Assembly: GCA_017545245.1 (NCBI GenBank)
Contig: JAFWPB010000019.1
Span: forward strand, 1 to 36,904
Direction of reading: 5' to 3'
DNA length: 36,904 bases
DNA from: Clostridiales bacterium
GTDB taxonomy: Bacteria > Bacillota > Clostridia > Saccharofermentanales > Saccharofermentanaceae
The notes under the pieces were generated by a model. That model was not told the origin of the DNA, searched no databases, and was given only the letters and a program-made list of their open reading frames with translations. Positions 25,176-32,496 of the stretch are shown piece by piece. How positions within the stretch are numbered: the first letter of the stretch is position 1; each line of letters starts with the position of its first letter. The position numbers were made by a program, and so were the translations under genes.

Positions 25176-27575
25176 ATGAAGAAATACAGTAATCTGAGGG
25201 TTTTAAGTATACTTCTTGTGTTGTGTGTAGTGTTACCGTCTTTGATTTCGTCTTGCAAGAAGACGCAGTCTACGTCCGCAAGTGACAGTGCTTCTCTATT
25301 CCTGGACGAAGAGGAGTCTGAAGATTTTTTTAAAAGTGAGAATGTGGAATTGATTATTCCCGCAGATGCTTCAAAAGAAATGGAACAGTTGCAGGTTCGT
25401 GCATCGGCTATTATCGGCAACTCGGTCGTGGTCGCATGTAATCTATCTTATAAATACCCGCCTGAACTTCAAGCCAAGCTTGAACCGAAGAAGAATGATT
25501 CAGGTGAACCCGAAGAATACGATCCTGAAGAATGGGCGAAGATTATGGAAGAAATGAAGGCATATTCATGGACTGGGTTGGTTGTGTTTGACATGGAAGG
25601 AAAGATACTTTCCACTATCGAGCTCAAACAAGAAGATTTAATCTATTCTTTGTGGGAAGGATCTGAGAAAGAGATACTTGCTCTAGGCTACTTTGAGAAT
25701 GGCAATTCGTTGGTGAGAATTCATTCGGATAAAGCACCAGAGATTCTGATTCCTTTTGGTTCGATGAGTATTGAAGATGCAACGTATTTAGACATTCTCG
25801 AAGACAGCAGCTATTTCATTAGCAATATGAACGAGTATGGCCTTTGGGACAGTAAAGGACAGAAGGTCTTTTTGAATCCTTCAGATGGTGTGCGGAGTGT
25901 GATTTTCGAGGATGGTGAAAAATGGTATGTTACAGCATGTGAACATAACGATGATTATACTCAGGTGAGTACATTTATTCAGGAAATCGATATTCATACT
26001 GGAAAGCTTGATGCCAAAAGGTCTTTGGTGGACGAAGGAATAGTCAATATTTCTGTACACGGGCAAGATGGATACTATGGAGTAGGAAATGATGGGGTTA
26101 GGAAGCTTTACCCGGCACAGAACAAATCCACGATGGTTCTACGTTGGAAAAACACAAATATGAATTATACGCAGATCCGTGCGGATTCGTTAACGATTCT
26201 TTCGGAAGATCAGTTGTGCTTCTTGTCTGTTCGTAAAGAACATGATCCGAATAGTGGCTGGTATAAAGAAAACCTATATTTAACTCGTCTGACTAGACAA
26301 AAGGATAAACATATGGACGAAAAAACAACTGTCACGATCGGTACTCTCAATGGTTCGGTTTCTGCTTCTTTTCTGGACATAATCAATTTGTATAATGCAG
26401 ATCCCAACAGCCTGTGCAGAGTTGAGGTTGTGGATCTAAGCGAAAACATGGATCGAAATGTCGTGGTTCAGATATCTCGACAAGCGGAAGTAACAGATCA
26501 GATTTATCTTAATATGATTAACGGAGAGGGTTCGGATATACTTTATGGGTTCTATTCATTCAGTCAGTTTGATACGGATAAAGTCTTATGTGATATGAAT
26601 GTTTTTTTAGATGGAAGTAGCGGATTCGATCGGAGCCAGTACTTTGACAGTGCTTTCCGAGCTGTGGAAAGACACGGAAGACTATACCAAATTCCGTTGA
26701 ACTTCATTCTGTACGGAGTACTGGCTAATGGTGAATACATTAACGAAACCACAAATTGGGATTATAAGAGTTTTCAGGCTATCGAAAATGAGTTGCCTGA
26801 TGCGGTATCATTTCTTCCGGAAACGGAGTACGAAGAACTGTTACGTAGTTTTCTGGTTAGCTCATTCCGCGATTTTGTCGATTATGACCGTCAACAGGTC
26901 CATTTTGATGGCGAGGCTTTCCGTGATCTTTTACAGACAGTGAAACAGTACGGATGCAAGAAAAAGAGCGGAGATTTCTATCCGATCATAAATAAGTTGG
27001 ATGAAGGAATGTTAGCCCTATATCCCATGCCTGTATCAGCGGTTGAGACTTTTTCTGAATATATGCAGTATTGTGATGGAAAGATGATATATACAGGTTG
27101 GCCAACGAGTTTGGGCGGAGGAGCATGCATACAACCCGGCGCGAGTCTTGCTATTTCCAAGTTTTCCTCGCATAAAGATGAGGCATGGGACTTTGTTAAG
27201 TACTGTTTTTCGGAAGACGTGCAGTACAGTTTGATGTTTGATGGAGCAATGGAGAGTATTCCATTGAATAGAGCGAGTTTTAGAAAGTCGTGTGAAGAAG
27301 CACTTCTCCGAAGCAAAAATGCGTATGAAGATTATGAAAACCACAAGGAAGAGTATATGGGCGCAGGTGTGCCTGTTCCGTATCTTATGAGACAGAATGA
27401 TGTTGATGCCATGATTTCTGCCATTGAAAATGCGCATGCCGGTTATTCGAGCGACCCGTTTATTATGTCGATAATCTTGGAAGAGACGCCAGCCTACTTT
27501 GAGGATCAGAAATCTCTGGATGAGGTGTGCTCCGTTATTCAGAACCGGACGAAAATCTATGTACAGGAAAAATAA
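25176..27575 (+). CDS. Lipoprotein with propeller-like and solute-binding halves (second copy)
   Basis: A 799-residue lipoprotein, with lipobox LISSC at Cys27. It is a paralogue of the 810-residue protein at 19775. Shared points include TGLVVFDMEGKILSTIEL near residue 130, the break into INLYNADPNSLCRVEV near 405, GSDILYGFYSFSQFDT, LYQIPLNFILYGVLANGEY, DEAWDFVKYCFSEDVQ, IPLNRASFRKSC and the C-terminal SLDEVCSVIQNRTKIYVQEK. The first half is strand-rich and propeller-like; the second half is a family-1 solute-binding fold. No transporter is adjacent. GAGGAG precedes the ATG, and the upstream BspA-like gene ends three bases earlier. The gene lies between the two 159-base direct repeats and so may have moved as part of a cassette. 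Confidence 0.85.
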   Translation: MKKYSNLRVLSILLVLCVVLPSLISSCKKTQSTSASDSASLFLDEEESEDFFKSENVELIIPADASKEMEQLQVRASAIIGNSVVVACNLSYKYPPELQAKLEPKKNDSGEPEEYDPEEWAKIMEEMKAYSWTGLVVFDMEGKILSTIELKQEDLIYSLWEGSEKEILALGYFENGNSLVRIHSDKAPEILIPFGSMSIEDATYLDILEDSSYFISNMNEYGLWDSKGQKVFLNPSDGVRSVIFEDGEKWYVTACEHNDDYTQVSTFIQEIDIHTGKLDAKRSLVDEGIVNISVHGQDGYYGVGNDGVRKLYPAQNKSTMVLRWKNTNMNYTQIRADSLTILSEDQLCFLSVRKEHDPNSGWYKENLYLTRLTRQKDKHMDEKTTVTIGTLNGSVSASFLDIINLYNADPNSLCRVEVVDLSENMDRNVVVQISRQAEVTDQIYLNMINGEGSDILYGFYSFSQFDTDKVLCDMNVFLDGSSGFDRSQYFDSAFRAVERHGRLYQIPLNFILYGVLANGEYINETTNWDYKSFQAIENELPDAVSFLPETEYEELLRSFLVSSFRDFVDYDRQQVHFDGEAFRDLLQTVKQYGCKKKSGDFYPIINKLDEGMLALYPMPVSAVETFSEYMQYCDGKMIYTGWPTSLGGGACIQPGASLAISKFSSHKDEAWDFVKYCFSEDVQYSLMFDGAMESIPLNRASFRKSCEEALLRSKNAYEDYENHKEEYMGAGVPVPYLMRQNDVDAMISAIENAHAGYSSDPFIMSIILEETPAYFEDQKSLDEVCSVIQNRTKIYVQEK

Positions 27576-27587
27576 GTAAAAGAAAAA

Positions 27588-27619
27588 TCCCGAAAGCTTG
27601 TGATTTCAGGCTTTCAGGA
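27588..27619 (-). terminator. Hairpin behind the second solute-binding gene
   Basis: TCC-C-GAAAGC (27588-27597) pairs with GCTTTC-A-GGA (27610-27619) with one mismatch. The T-run (TTTTTCTTTT) is on the minus strand, right after the second tRNA-like end. The sequence resembles the terminator at 22296-22329. Confidence 0.55.
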
Positions 27620-27624
27620 TATGC

Positions 27625-27783
27625 TGGCGGAGACGGAGAAATTCGAATTGCAATCGAAAACTCCTAATCTGCACAATATGTTGAAAATAGGTGCTTTCAG
27701 GCTATGAACGAAGTGGAATTCGAATAGGTCAGCCTACTTTTTCCATTTGAATTCATGCTAATTGTCGTCAAAACTGTCGTCAG
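27625..27783. repeat. 159-base direct repeat, copy 2
   Basis: Identical to 23761-23919 except at four positions, three of them in the tRNA-like first 23 bases (acceptor CGTCTCC and T-stem TTCTC here). The change at the first T-stem base removes the invariant C61, so this end could not be part of a working tRNA. The copies are 3864 bases apart and bracket the DUF1016 remnant, the LRR lipoprotein and the solute-binding lipoprotein. Confidence 0.8.
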
Positions 27784-27827
27784 AAAGAAGAACGTTGTAG
27801 CAACTTGCTTGTTGTTTACCTTCAAGG

Positions 27828-27857
27828 TTGACACTCCAGAACAGAAGTATTATACTT
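27828..27857 (+). promoter_or_regulatory. Promoter and overlapping operator of the XRE-ImmA genes
   Basis: TTGACA (27828-27833), a 17-base spacer and TATACT (27851-27856) form a near-perfect SigA promoter. The palindrome AAGTATTATACTT (27845-27857) covers the -10 and is flanked by AGAAC and GTTCT half-words, a likely site for autorepression by the XRE protein. Confidence 0.75.
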
Positions 27858-27905
27858 GTTCTAGATGTTAACCAAAAGAGTAAACACGTTTGTGGGAGGG
27901 CGCAT

Positions 27906-28283
27906 ATGCGAACAAGAATAGGAGAGTTTTTTGTGAAGATACGAATGAGAACTGGCAAATCTCTGCGACAAATGGCATCGGATTTGGGTATCTCTCCGGC
28001 TTTCTTATCTTCTGTAGAGAATGGAAAAAAGAAGATGCCTAATTCTTGGTTTACTCGCATTCCAGAAATCTATTCTCTTTCGAATGAGGAGTTGGAGGAC
28101 TTTAATACTGCTGCTTACGAGTCTTTCGAAACAGTAGAGATTAATCTTGCTAATGCGACCGAAATGAACAAGAAACTGGCCGTTAGATTCGCGCGCCGGT
28201 TTCAAGATATTGACGAGCAAGAAAGTGCTGCACTTATGCAGATTCTTGAGAAGATAACTGAGGAGGGCTTTCCTGATGAGTGA
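27906..28283 (+). CDS. XRE-family helix-turn-helix repressor
   Basis: A 125-residue DNA-binding protein. ATG 27906 follows GGGAGGGCG; upstream frame extensions run across the promoter. Residues 10-50 (IRMRTGKSLRQMASDLGI, SPAFLSSVENGKKKMP) are a textbook XRE helix-turn-helix. The C-terminal part (ANATEMNKKLAVRFARRF) is helical and probably mediates dimer formation. The gene overlaps the ImmA/IrrE peptidase gene by eight bases. In such pairs the peptidase cleaves the repressor and releases the promoter; here the operator-like palindrome sits on the gene's own -10. Downstream lie the DUF4417, clan-CD-like and immunity-like genes, which may be under the same control. Confidence 0.9.
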   Translation: MRTRIGEFFVKIRMRTGKSLRQMASDLGISPAFLSSVENGKKKMPNSWFTRIPEIYSLSNEELEDFNTAAYESFETVEINLANATEMNKKLAVRFARRFQDIDEQESAALMQILEKITEEGFPDE

Positions 28284-28821
28284 TTTTTTTGCGACGGCAT
28301 TATCAAGGAATGATATTCGACAGTTAGCAACATTTATACGAAAAGTGTTTGGATACCTTGATGTATGGTGGATACCTGTCGAATTACTCCTTGATCAGAT
28401 GGTACAAGAGTTTGACGAGTTTTCATACGAAATCGTTCCTGATGATGAATGGGACGATACTTCTGTACACGCTGATACAGACATCTTGGGCCACACTATA
28501 AGGATAAGGGAGAGTATATATATCAACGCTTGCGAAGGAAGTGGTAGAGATAGAATGACTATCGCTCACGAAATCTCGCATTATATTCTCATCTGTGTTG
28601 TTGGCGTAAAACTTTGCAGTTGTAGGGATAAAAGATCCGTACTTCCATATAACGATCCCGAATGGCAAGCTAAGTGCTTGGCTGGGGAATTGCTGATTCC
28701 AGTTTATAAGATTAAAAGCCTCAAAGAAACTCCGAGTGTGAATCGCATAACTGCGCTCTGCGGAGTTTCTTATGATGCAGCGGCTTATCAACTAAAAAAG
28801 TTTGGAGGTGGTGTTACTTGA
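28276..28821 (+). CDS. ImmA/IrrE-type metallopeptidase
   Basis: A 181-residue zinc peptidase. The zinc motif HEISH is at residues 98-102 (RMTIAHEISHYIL), and the third ligand is probably Glu138 in AKCLAGELLIP, the usual ImmA position. The N-terminus (NDIRQLATFIRKVFG) and the C-terminal AALCGVSYDAAAYQL-like helix also fit. ImmA from Bacillus ICEBs1 and its relatives cleave XRE repressors. The partner repressor is the overlapping upstream gene. An odd point is CSCRDK (near residue 115), a Cys pair not typical of the family. The gene is followed by a strong hairpin. Confidence 0.9.
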   Translation: MSDFFATALSRNDIRQLATFIRKVFGYLDVWWIPVELLLDQMVQEFDEFSYEIVPDDEWDDTSVHADTDILGHTIRIRESIYINACEGSGRDRMTIAHEISHYILICVVGVKLCSCRDKRSVLPYNDPEWQAKCLAGELLIPVYKIKSLKETPSVNRITALCGVSYDAAAYQLKKFGGGVT

Positions 28822-28843
28822 GGGTATTCAATTTATAAGAAAA

Positions 28844-28879
28844 ACACCTTATAAGTAGTTCGAGCTACTTATAAAGTGT
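28844..28879 (+). terminator. Strong hairpin without T-run after ImmA gene
   Basis: ACACCTTATAAGTAG (28844-28858) pairs with CTACTTATAAAGTGT (28865-28879) with one mismatch and a six-base loop. No T-run follows on either strand, so RNA processing or an operator role is as likely as termination. Confidence 0.5.
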
Positions 28880-28993
28880 AATCCTTCGGATTTGACATCC
28901 TGTCTATTGACATTTTCAGTATGCCACTTCCGAAGAACTAATTCAACATGTGAATCTCAGAATTCACAAATCTATTTTGAGGAGGTGGCGAAA

Positions 28994-29659
28994 ATGTCAC
29001 TAATTAATTCCTTGCGCTCGGGTTGCAAGGACGTCTTTAATGCTTTCTTAGTGCGTTTGGCCGTATATGCAGGAGTGTTCGAATTCCCTGTTATACAAGC
29101 AACTCACATAATCCCGAAGCGAATAATCCCGTTTTCTAGAGCTCTGAAAACTGATAGCTTTGATCAGTGGGTTCATTTCTACGAAGATGACTACCAGTTC
29201 GAGAAACTCTGGGATAATCCCAAAGACTACCTCGAGTTACTTAAAAAGTTCAACGGAGTGATTCTTCCAGATTTTAGTCTGTATCGAGATATGCCTTTCG
29301 TGATGCAGTTGTGGAATATCTATCGCAGTCGAGCTATTGGGCACTGGCTTCAAGTTAACGGAGTAACTGTGATACCAAACATCAGATACGGAGACAAGCG
29401 GACGTACAAATGCTGTTGTGATGGAATTCAAACTCATTGCGTTATAGCGGTTGGATCACATGGAACGATTAAAAACAAACTTGATCGAAAGATTTTTGTA
29501 GATGGATTGGAAATTGTAATAAAACGTCTTCAGCCTTCAGTTATCGTCGTCTATGGAGCCGCTCCAGATGACATTTTCGACAAGTACCGACAACAAGGAA
29601 TACAAATTGTTGTCTTTGATAGCGAAATAAGTAAGGCGATGCGTAAGGGGGTGGTATAA
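28994..29659 (+). CDS. DUF4417 domain protein
   Basis: A 221-residue cytoplasmic protein of unknown activity. ATG 28994 has GAGGAGGTGG upstream; the frame open from 28892 lacks a ribosome site. Family marks are GVILPDFSLYRDMPFVMQL, WNIYRSRAIGHWLQ, GVTVIPNIRYGDKRTY, GSHGTIKNKLDRKIFVDGL and VVYGAAPDDIFDKYRQQG, the usual DUF4417 pattern of a conserved D-x-S-x-Y-x-D-M-P and a late Y-G. DUF4417 is frequent in plasmids, phages and integrative elements. The stop overlaps the next start by one base (TAATG), so the small Gly-rich gene is translationally coupled to it. This suggests a shared system. Confidence 0.82.
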   Translation: MSLINSLRSGCKDVFNAFLVRLAVYAGVFEFPVIQATHIIPKRIIPFSRALKTDSFDQWVHFYEDDYQFEKLWDNPKDYLELLKKFNGVILPDFSLYRDMPFVMQLWNIYRSRAIGHWLQVNGVTVIPNIRYGDKRTYKCCCDGIQTHCVIAVGSHGTIKNKLDRKIFVDGLEIVIKRLQPSVIVVYGAAPDDIFDKYRQQGIQIVVFDSEISKAMRKGVV

Positions 29660-30132
29660 TGGGGGCAGGTTATCACGGTGGTTTCGGAGGAACTTCCGGA
29701 TCAAGAATGATGTCAGCAATAAGTGCATCATCTGCATTTGTTGGACCAAGAGCAGGAGATCATCTTAAAGAATATGCAACGCATGTTAAGGAAGAGCCTG
29801 GCTTTACAGATGTTGTCATACACGGTACTCCGTCATCTGCCGAATACTATCTTAATGGCAGATGGGTCAGGTTGGATCAGCGCTCACTGGCGCTGATGCT
29901 TAAGAAGGATCCCGGTTACAAATCTGGCAGTATACGGCTAATCTCTTGCAGTACAGGAGCTCTTGATTCTGGTTTTGCTCAGAATCTAGCCAATAAACTG
30001 GGAGTAACGGTAAAGGCACCGTCTGATACTCTTTGGGTATGGCCCAATGGGAAAATGACAATTGGGCCTTCTCAAAAAGTAAACAGCGGAGAATGGAAGA
30101 CATTTAAACCTCAAAAGAAAGGCGGTAAATAA
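29659..30132 (+). CDS. Small Gly-rich protein with caspase-like His/Cys motifs; putative toxin
   Basis: A 157-residue protein with no signal peptide. The first 16 residues (MGAGYHGGFGGTSGSR) form a Gly-rich leader. From residue 50, DVVIHGTPSS (His55), NGRWVRLDQRSLALML, SIRLISCSTGAL (Cys97), GFAQNLANKLGVTVKAPSD and PNGKMTIGP follow. A strand ending in His-Gly, then about 40 residues later a strand ending in Ser-Cys-Ser-x-Gly, is the layout of clan-CD (caspase, CHAT, C80) cysteine proteases; similar domains occur at the ends of contact-dependent polymorphic toxins. Activity is inference. The gene is coupled to DUF4417 upstream and followed one base later by an immunity-like gene. It lacks any delivery domain, so it could act inside the cell or use an unknown route. 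Confidence 0.65.
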   Translation: MGAGYHGGFGGTSGSRMMSAISASSAFVGPRAGDHLKEYATHVKEEPGFTDVVIHGTPSSAEYYLNGRWVRLDQRSLALMLKKDPGYKSGSIRLISCSTGALDSGFAQNLANKLGVTVKAPSDTLWVWPNGKMTIGPSQKVNSGEWKTFKPQKKGGK

Positions 30133-30133
30133 C

Positions 30134-30529
30134 ATGAACATCATAAGACAAGGGTACTATCAGGAAATGCCACACGGCGAACCCACAGATCCTTCGATTA
30201 AAGAATCAGTGGGCAAGGAGCATTCCCAGGCCATGATCGAAAAAGTATGCGCGTATTTAGATTCTGGTATTCCAGTAGTTGTATGCGCAGGTGTTGTTAC
30301 TGATATTCTTCATCCGGAAAGAGGACCTGCAGGTTCACCTACGTCTATGACAGATGGAATATGGATGTGGCCAGGAGATCTTTCATATTACGTCAGGAAA
30401 TATAAACTTAAGATTTCTGATGAATTCGTCGAAACGATGGAGCAGAATAATTGGAGGGTGCCTCTTACCGCAGATGAGATTGATTACGAAACCCTAACGA
30501 TTGATGGCCAACCGCTATTTCAAGAATAA
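30134..30529 (+). CDS. Putative immunity protein
   Basis: A 131-residue cytoplasmic protein. AAAGGCGG precedes the ATG, one base after the previous stop. Recognisable blocks are YLDSGIPVVVCAGVVTDIL, SMTDGIWMWPGDLSYYVRKY and LKISDEFVETMEQNNWRVP. The D-G-x-W-x-W-P-x-D-L-x-Y-Y-V block is typical of small proteins encoded beside toxin domains in Gram-positive bacteria, and small size plus acidity fits an immunity role; I do not know a family name. Its position right after the clan-CD-like protein, with a terminator just beyond, supports a toxin-immunity pair. Confidence 0.6.
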   Translation: MNIIRQGYYQEMPHGEPTDPSIKESVGKEHSQAMIEKVCAYLDSGIPVVVCAGVVTDILHPERGPAGSPTSMTDGIWMWPGDLSYYVRKYKLKISDEFVETMEQNNWRVPLTADEIDYETLTIDGQPLFQE

Positions 30530-30552
30530 GTCAGTAGATATGCCGCAAATGG

Positions 30553-30589
30553 AGTGTCGGGTAAATCTTTGCTCGGCACTTTTTCTTTT
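30553..30589 (+). terminator. Intrinsic terminator of the DUF4417 operon
   Basis: AGTGTCGGGT (30553-30562) pairs with GCTCGGCACT (30571-30580) through Watson-Crick and G-U pairs, with an eight-base loop, followed by TTTTTCTTTT. Confidence 0.8.
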
Positions 30590-30648
30590 GAGTGGCATGG
30601 GAAGATGCAAAATGAATAATTAGTGCAATAGAGAAAAGTGGGTTCGGG

Positions 30649-30924
30649 CTACCGCCCGGCAAGTGCATTGAACAATGCTTTTCGATTCTCGCGCAAATCA
30701 TGAGCGTAAGGGGTTTCTCTTCGAATCAAAGGCGCAACATGAATGTAGTGGTTTTCGTAGCCCCAGTTTCTGAGTTTACTATCAAGAGCGGATACTAACC
30801 CTTTAATGCTCTTATCCTGTTCATGCAGCACCATGACAACATGATAGAAAGGGTCGTTACGATCCAGTTTCCCGAAATCACCGCTTTCGTCGATAAGAAC
30901 ACTTAGGACTCGTTCTTTCCTCAT
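30649..30924 (-). pseudogene. Truncated DUF3800 gene
   Basis: Ninety-one residues from MRKERVLSV. The start at 30924 has AAGGA nine bases upstream; the longer frame runs into the leader RNA. VLIDESGDFG is the conserved N-terminal D-E-S-G of DUF3800, a predicted RNase-H-like or integrase-like fold, and FYHVVMVLHEQDKS, then NYIHVAPLIRRETPY-like text follow. The frame stops at NALAGR where family members continue for another 120-150 residues, so the C-terminal half with further acidic residues is lost. The stop codon lies inside a small CGGGC...GCCCG hairpin (30645-30658). It is probably a broken gene. Confidence 0.75.
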
Positions 30925-30939
30925 AGAAAACCATCCTTG

Positions 30940-31007
30940 AAAAAAGATGGCGGGGTAAATCCCCGCCAGCCGGTGGACCAAAGACCTCACGGTCAGCCCA
31001 AATCTAA
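30940..31007 (-). ncRNA. Structured leader RNA of the DUF3800 gene (candidate DUF3800 motif)
   Basis: On the minus strand the leader contains GACC-GTGA-GGTC (30994-30983), a four-pair hairpin with a GNRA-type loop. A second GGTC (about 30979) could pair alternatively. Then comes a seven-pair G+C-rich hairpin, GGCGGGG-ATTTA-CCCCGCC (30967-30949), and a T-run (TTTTTT, 30945-30940). The T-run ends only 15 bases before the start codon. Several conserved RNA structures named DUF3800 motifs are known upstream of DUF3800 genes. This leader has the same position and a terminator-like shape, but I cannot run a covariance search. Confidence 0.55.
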
Positions 31008-31013
31008 CTACAT

Positions 31014-31039
31014 ATTATCACATCTGAAGAAAGAGTCAA
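31014..31039 (-). promoter_or_regulatory. Promoter of the DUF3800 leader
   Basis: On the minus strand TTGACT (31039-31034) precedes TGT-GATAAT (-10 at 31019-31014, with a TGn extension). The spacer is short (14 bases, or 16 to TAATAT), so the extended -10 probably matters. Confidence 0.5.
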
Positions 31040-31084
31040 TTCGAAACGGAAAATCCATGGAGTTTTCAAGATAACATACATAAA

Positions 31085-32449
31085 TTATCCCTCTCTATGC
31101 AGATACGGGTATAATTCCAGATTCGTTCCTTGTGCAATGGTGGAAGAGAAAAGGGATTCACCCGTGGCTGCGTTGATGACAAGAGAGCCGTGACCAATTA
31201 AGTTGCTCTCAGGATCCGTACACATATAATATGCTTTCCATGCCGGGACCAGGTACATAACGTGACTAATCCGGCTTTCTTCCGATTCGTCCGTATAATC
31301 ATACGCAGGCTTGGGATCCAGTACTATGTACGTCAATTCCATACAATAAACCTCTATATCCTTTCCCCAGGCACCGTTGTAAGACTGTCCATCCGAAATT
31401 GCACTCGGCTGATACTTGATCGCCTCGGCGATTCCATCCAGGCAATCCTCAGGAGCCACAACCGGCAGGTCTTTTTTAATCACCTCCGTTGTAGTCAACT
31501 TCTGTGTGTCAACATCAAATCGACAGGTATCACTCGGATTCACTATAGAGTAATTGGGATAAAACCTATTGAGCGAACATGCACGTCTGGATGGCTCAAT
31601 TACATCGGGCCATTCAAAAGTGCACTCAAAGAAACCATCACAATCCCCAAAAACTACCGGGATACCATCTACATATTGCGCCCGTACTTGCGCATATTTC
31701 ACCGTATCCTTAGAAAAGAGTTCCGCATCCACCGGCACATCGTAGAAGCTTTTCACTGCATCCTCAACGGGAAAATCTACAACACTATACTCCCAGCAGA
31801 GAATCGGGCTGTTAACATCAATTCCGCACTCTTTAGCAATGTCTTCCCCGTTCTCTATTCCATTCAGAGTAATCATATCCACATTCTGAATGTTGCGTCT
31901 GATATTATCATGATCCGAACATTGAAATTTAAGGAATTCTACAGGAATGCCATCATAGTTTTGCAAATCTTCCCAATTTTTCAAAATTGGTGAGTAATCG
32001 AAGGATCCCCCTGTGGACCAGTTAACAAGATAACCCAATTGACCCACTTTGACGGCATCACCGATCCACTCATTAAAGAACGGCTCCGACAGTTCGATAT
32101 AATCAGCGAACTTTGCCCGATATACATTGACTGTTTTCTTTCCATAATCGTAGACTTTCAGATCGTCACTGAAAGACAGATCAAAAGTCTGCTCCACGTC
32201 CTTCGGGGAGCCCGTTTCGCAATAGTTGCCTGAATCGGACGGCAAAGTCTCACTTTCCGAACTTGAAGACGTGTCTTCACTCCCCGAAGCATTTCCTTCC
32301 GTACTTTCGGATGTTTCACTGTACGAACTGGCGCTGCTGTCTGTCGCCGAACCGCTGGTTTCCTGTTCCGTTTTCTTCGAGCAGGCGGCTGTTTGAAGCA
32401 TAAGAAGCATGCACATTGCGCATGCAATGCGTTTTCCGGGATTTTTCAT
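31085..32449 (-). CDS. Lipoprotein downstream of the M56 receptor, unknown function
   Basis: A 454-residue lipoprotein with lipobox QTAAC (Cys23), followed by a Ser/Glu/Thr-rich flexible linker (about 30-75) that would lift the folded part from the membrane. The folded part has DLSFSDDLKVYDYGKKTVNVY near residue 95, several Cys residues (FQCSDHDN, KECGID, LCWEYS, GDCDGFFECTF) and a C-terminal block, LVPAWKAYYMCTDPES, then GSLVINAATGES. The final P-A-W-...-I-N-A-x-x-G pattern resembles YycI/PepSY-like lipoproteins that act with sensor proteins. AGGAGGATCAG precedes the ATG. It lies 47 bases after the M56 gene and is probably the third gene of that operon, perhaps a ligand presenter or negative partner. 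Confidence 0.75.
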   Translation of the reverse strand: MKNPGKRIACAMCMLLMLQTAACSKKTEQETSGSATDSSASSYSETSESTEGNASGSEDTSSSSESETLPSDSGNYCETGSPKDVEQTFDLSFSDDLKVYDYGKKTVNVYRAKFADYIELSEPFFNEWIGDAVKVGQLGYLVNWSTGGSFDYSPILKNWEDLQNYDGIPVEFLKFQCSDHDNIRRNIQNVDMITLNGIENGEDIAKECGIDVNSPILCWEYSVVDFPVEDAVKSFYDVPVDAELFSKDTVKYAQVRAQYVDGIPVVFGDCDGFFECTFEWPDVIEPSRRACSLNRFYPNYSIVNPSDTCRFDVDTQKLTTTEVIKKDLPVVAPEDCLDGIAEAIKYQPSAISDGQSYNGAWGKDIEVYCMELTYIVLDPKPAYDYTDESEESRISHVMYLVPAWKAYYMCTDPESNLIGHGSLVINAATGESLFSSTIAQGTNLELYPYLHREG

Positions 32450-32496
32450 AATCTGATCCTCCTATTTAATTTTCTTGTGATTCCTCTCAAAAAGCA

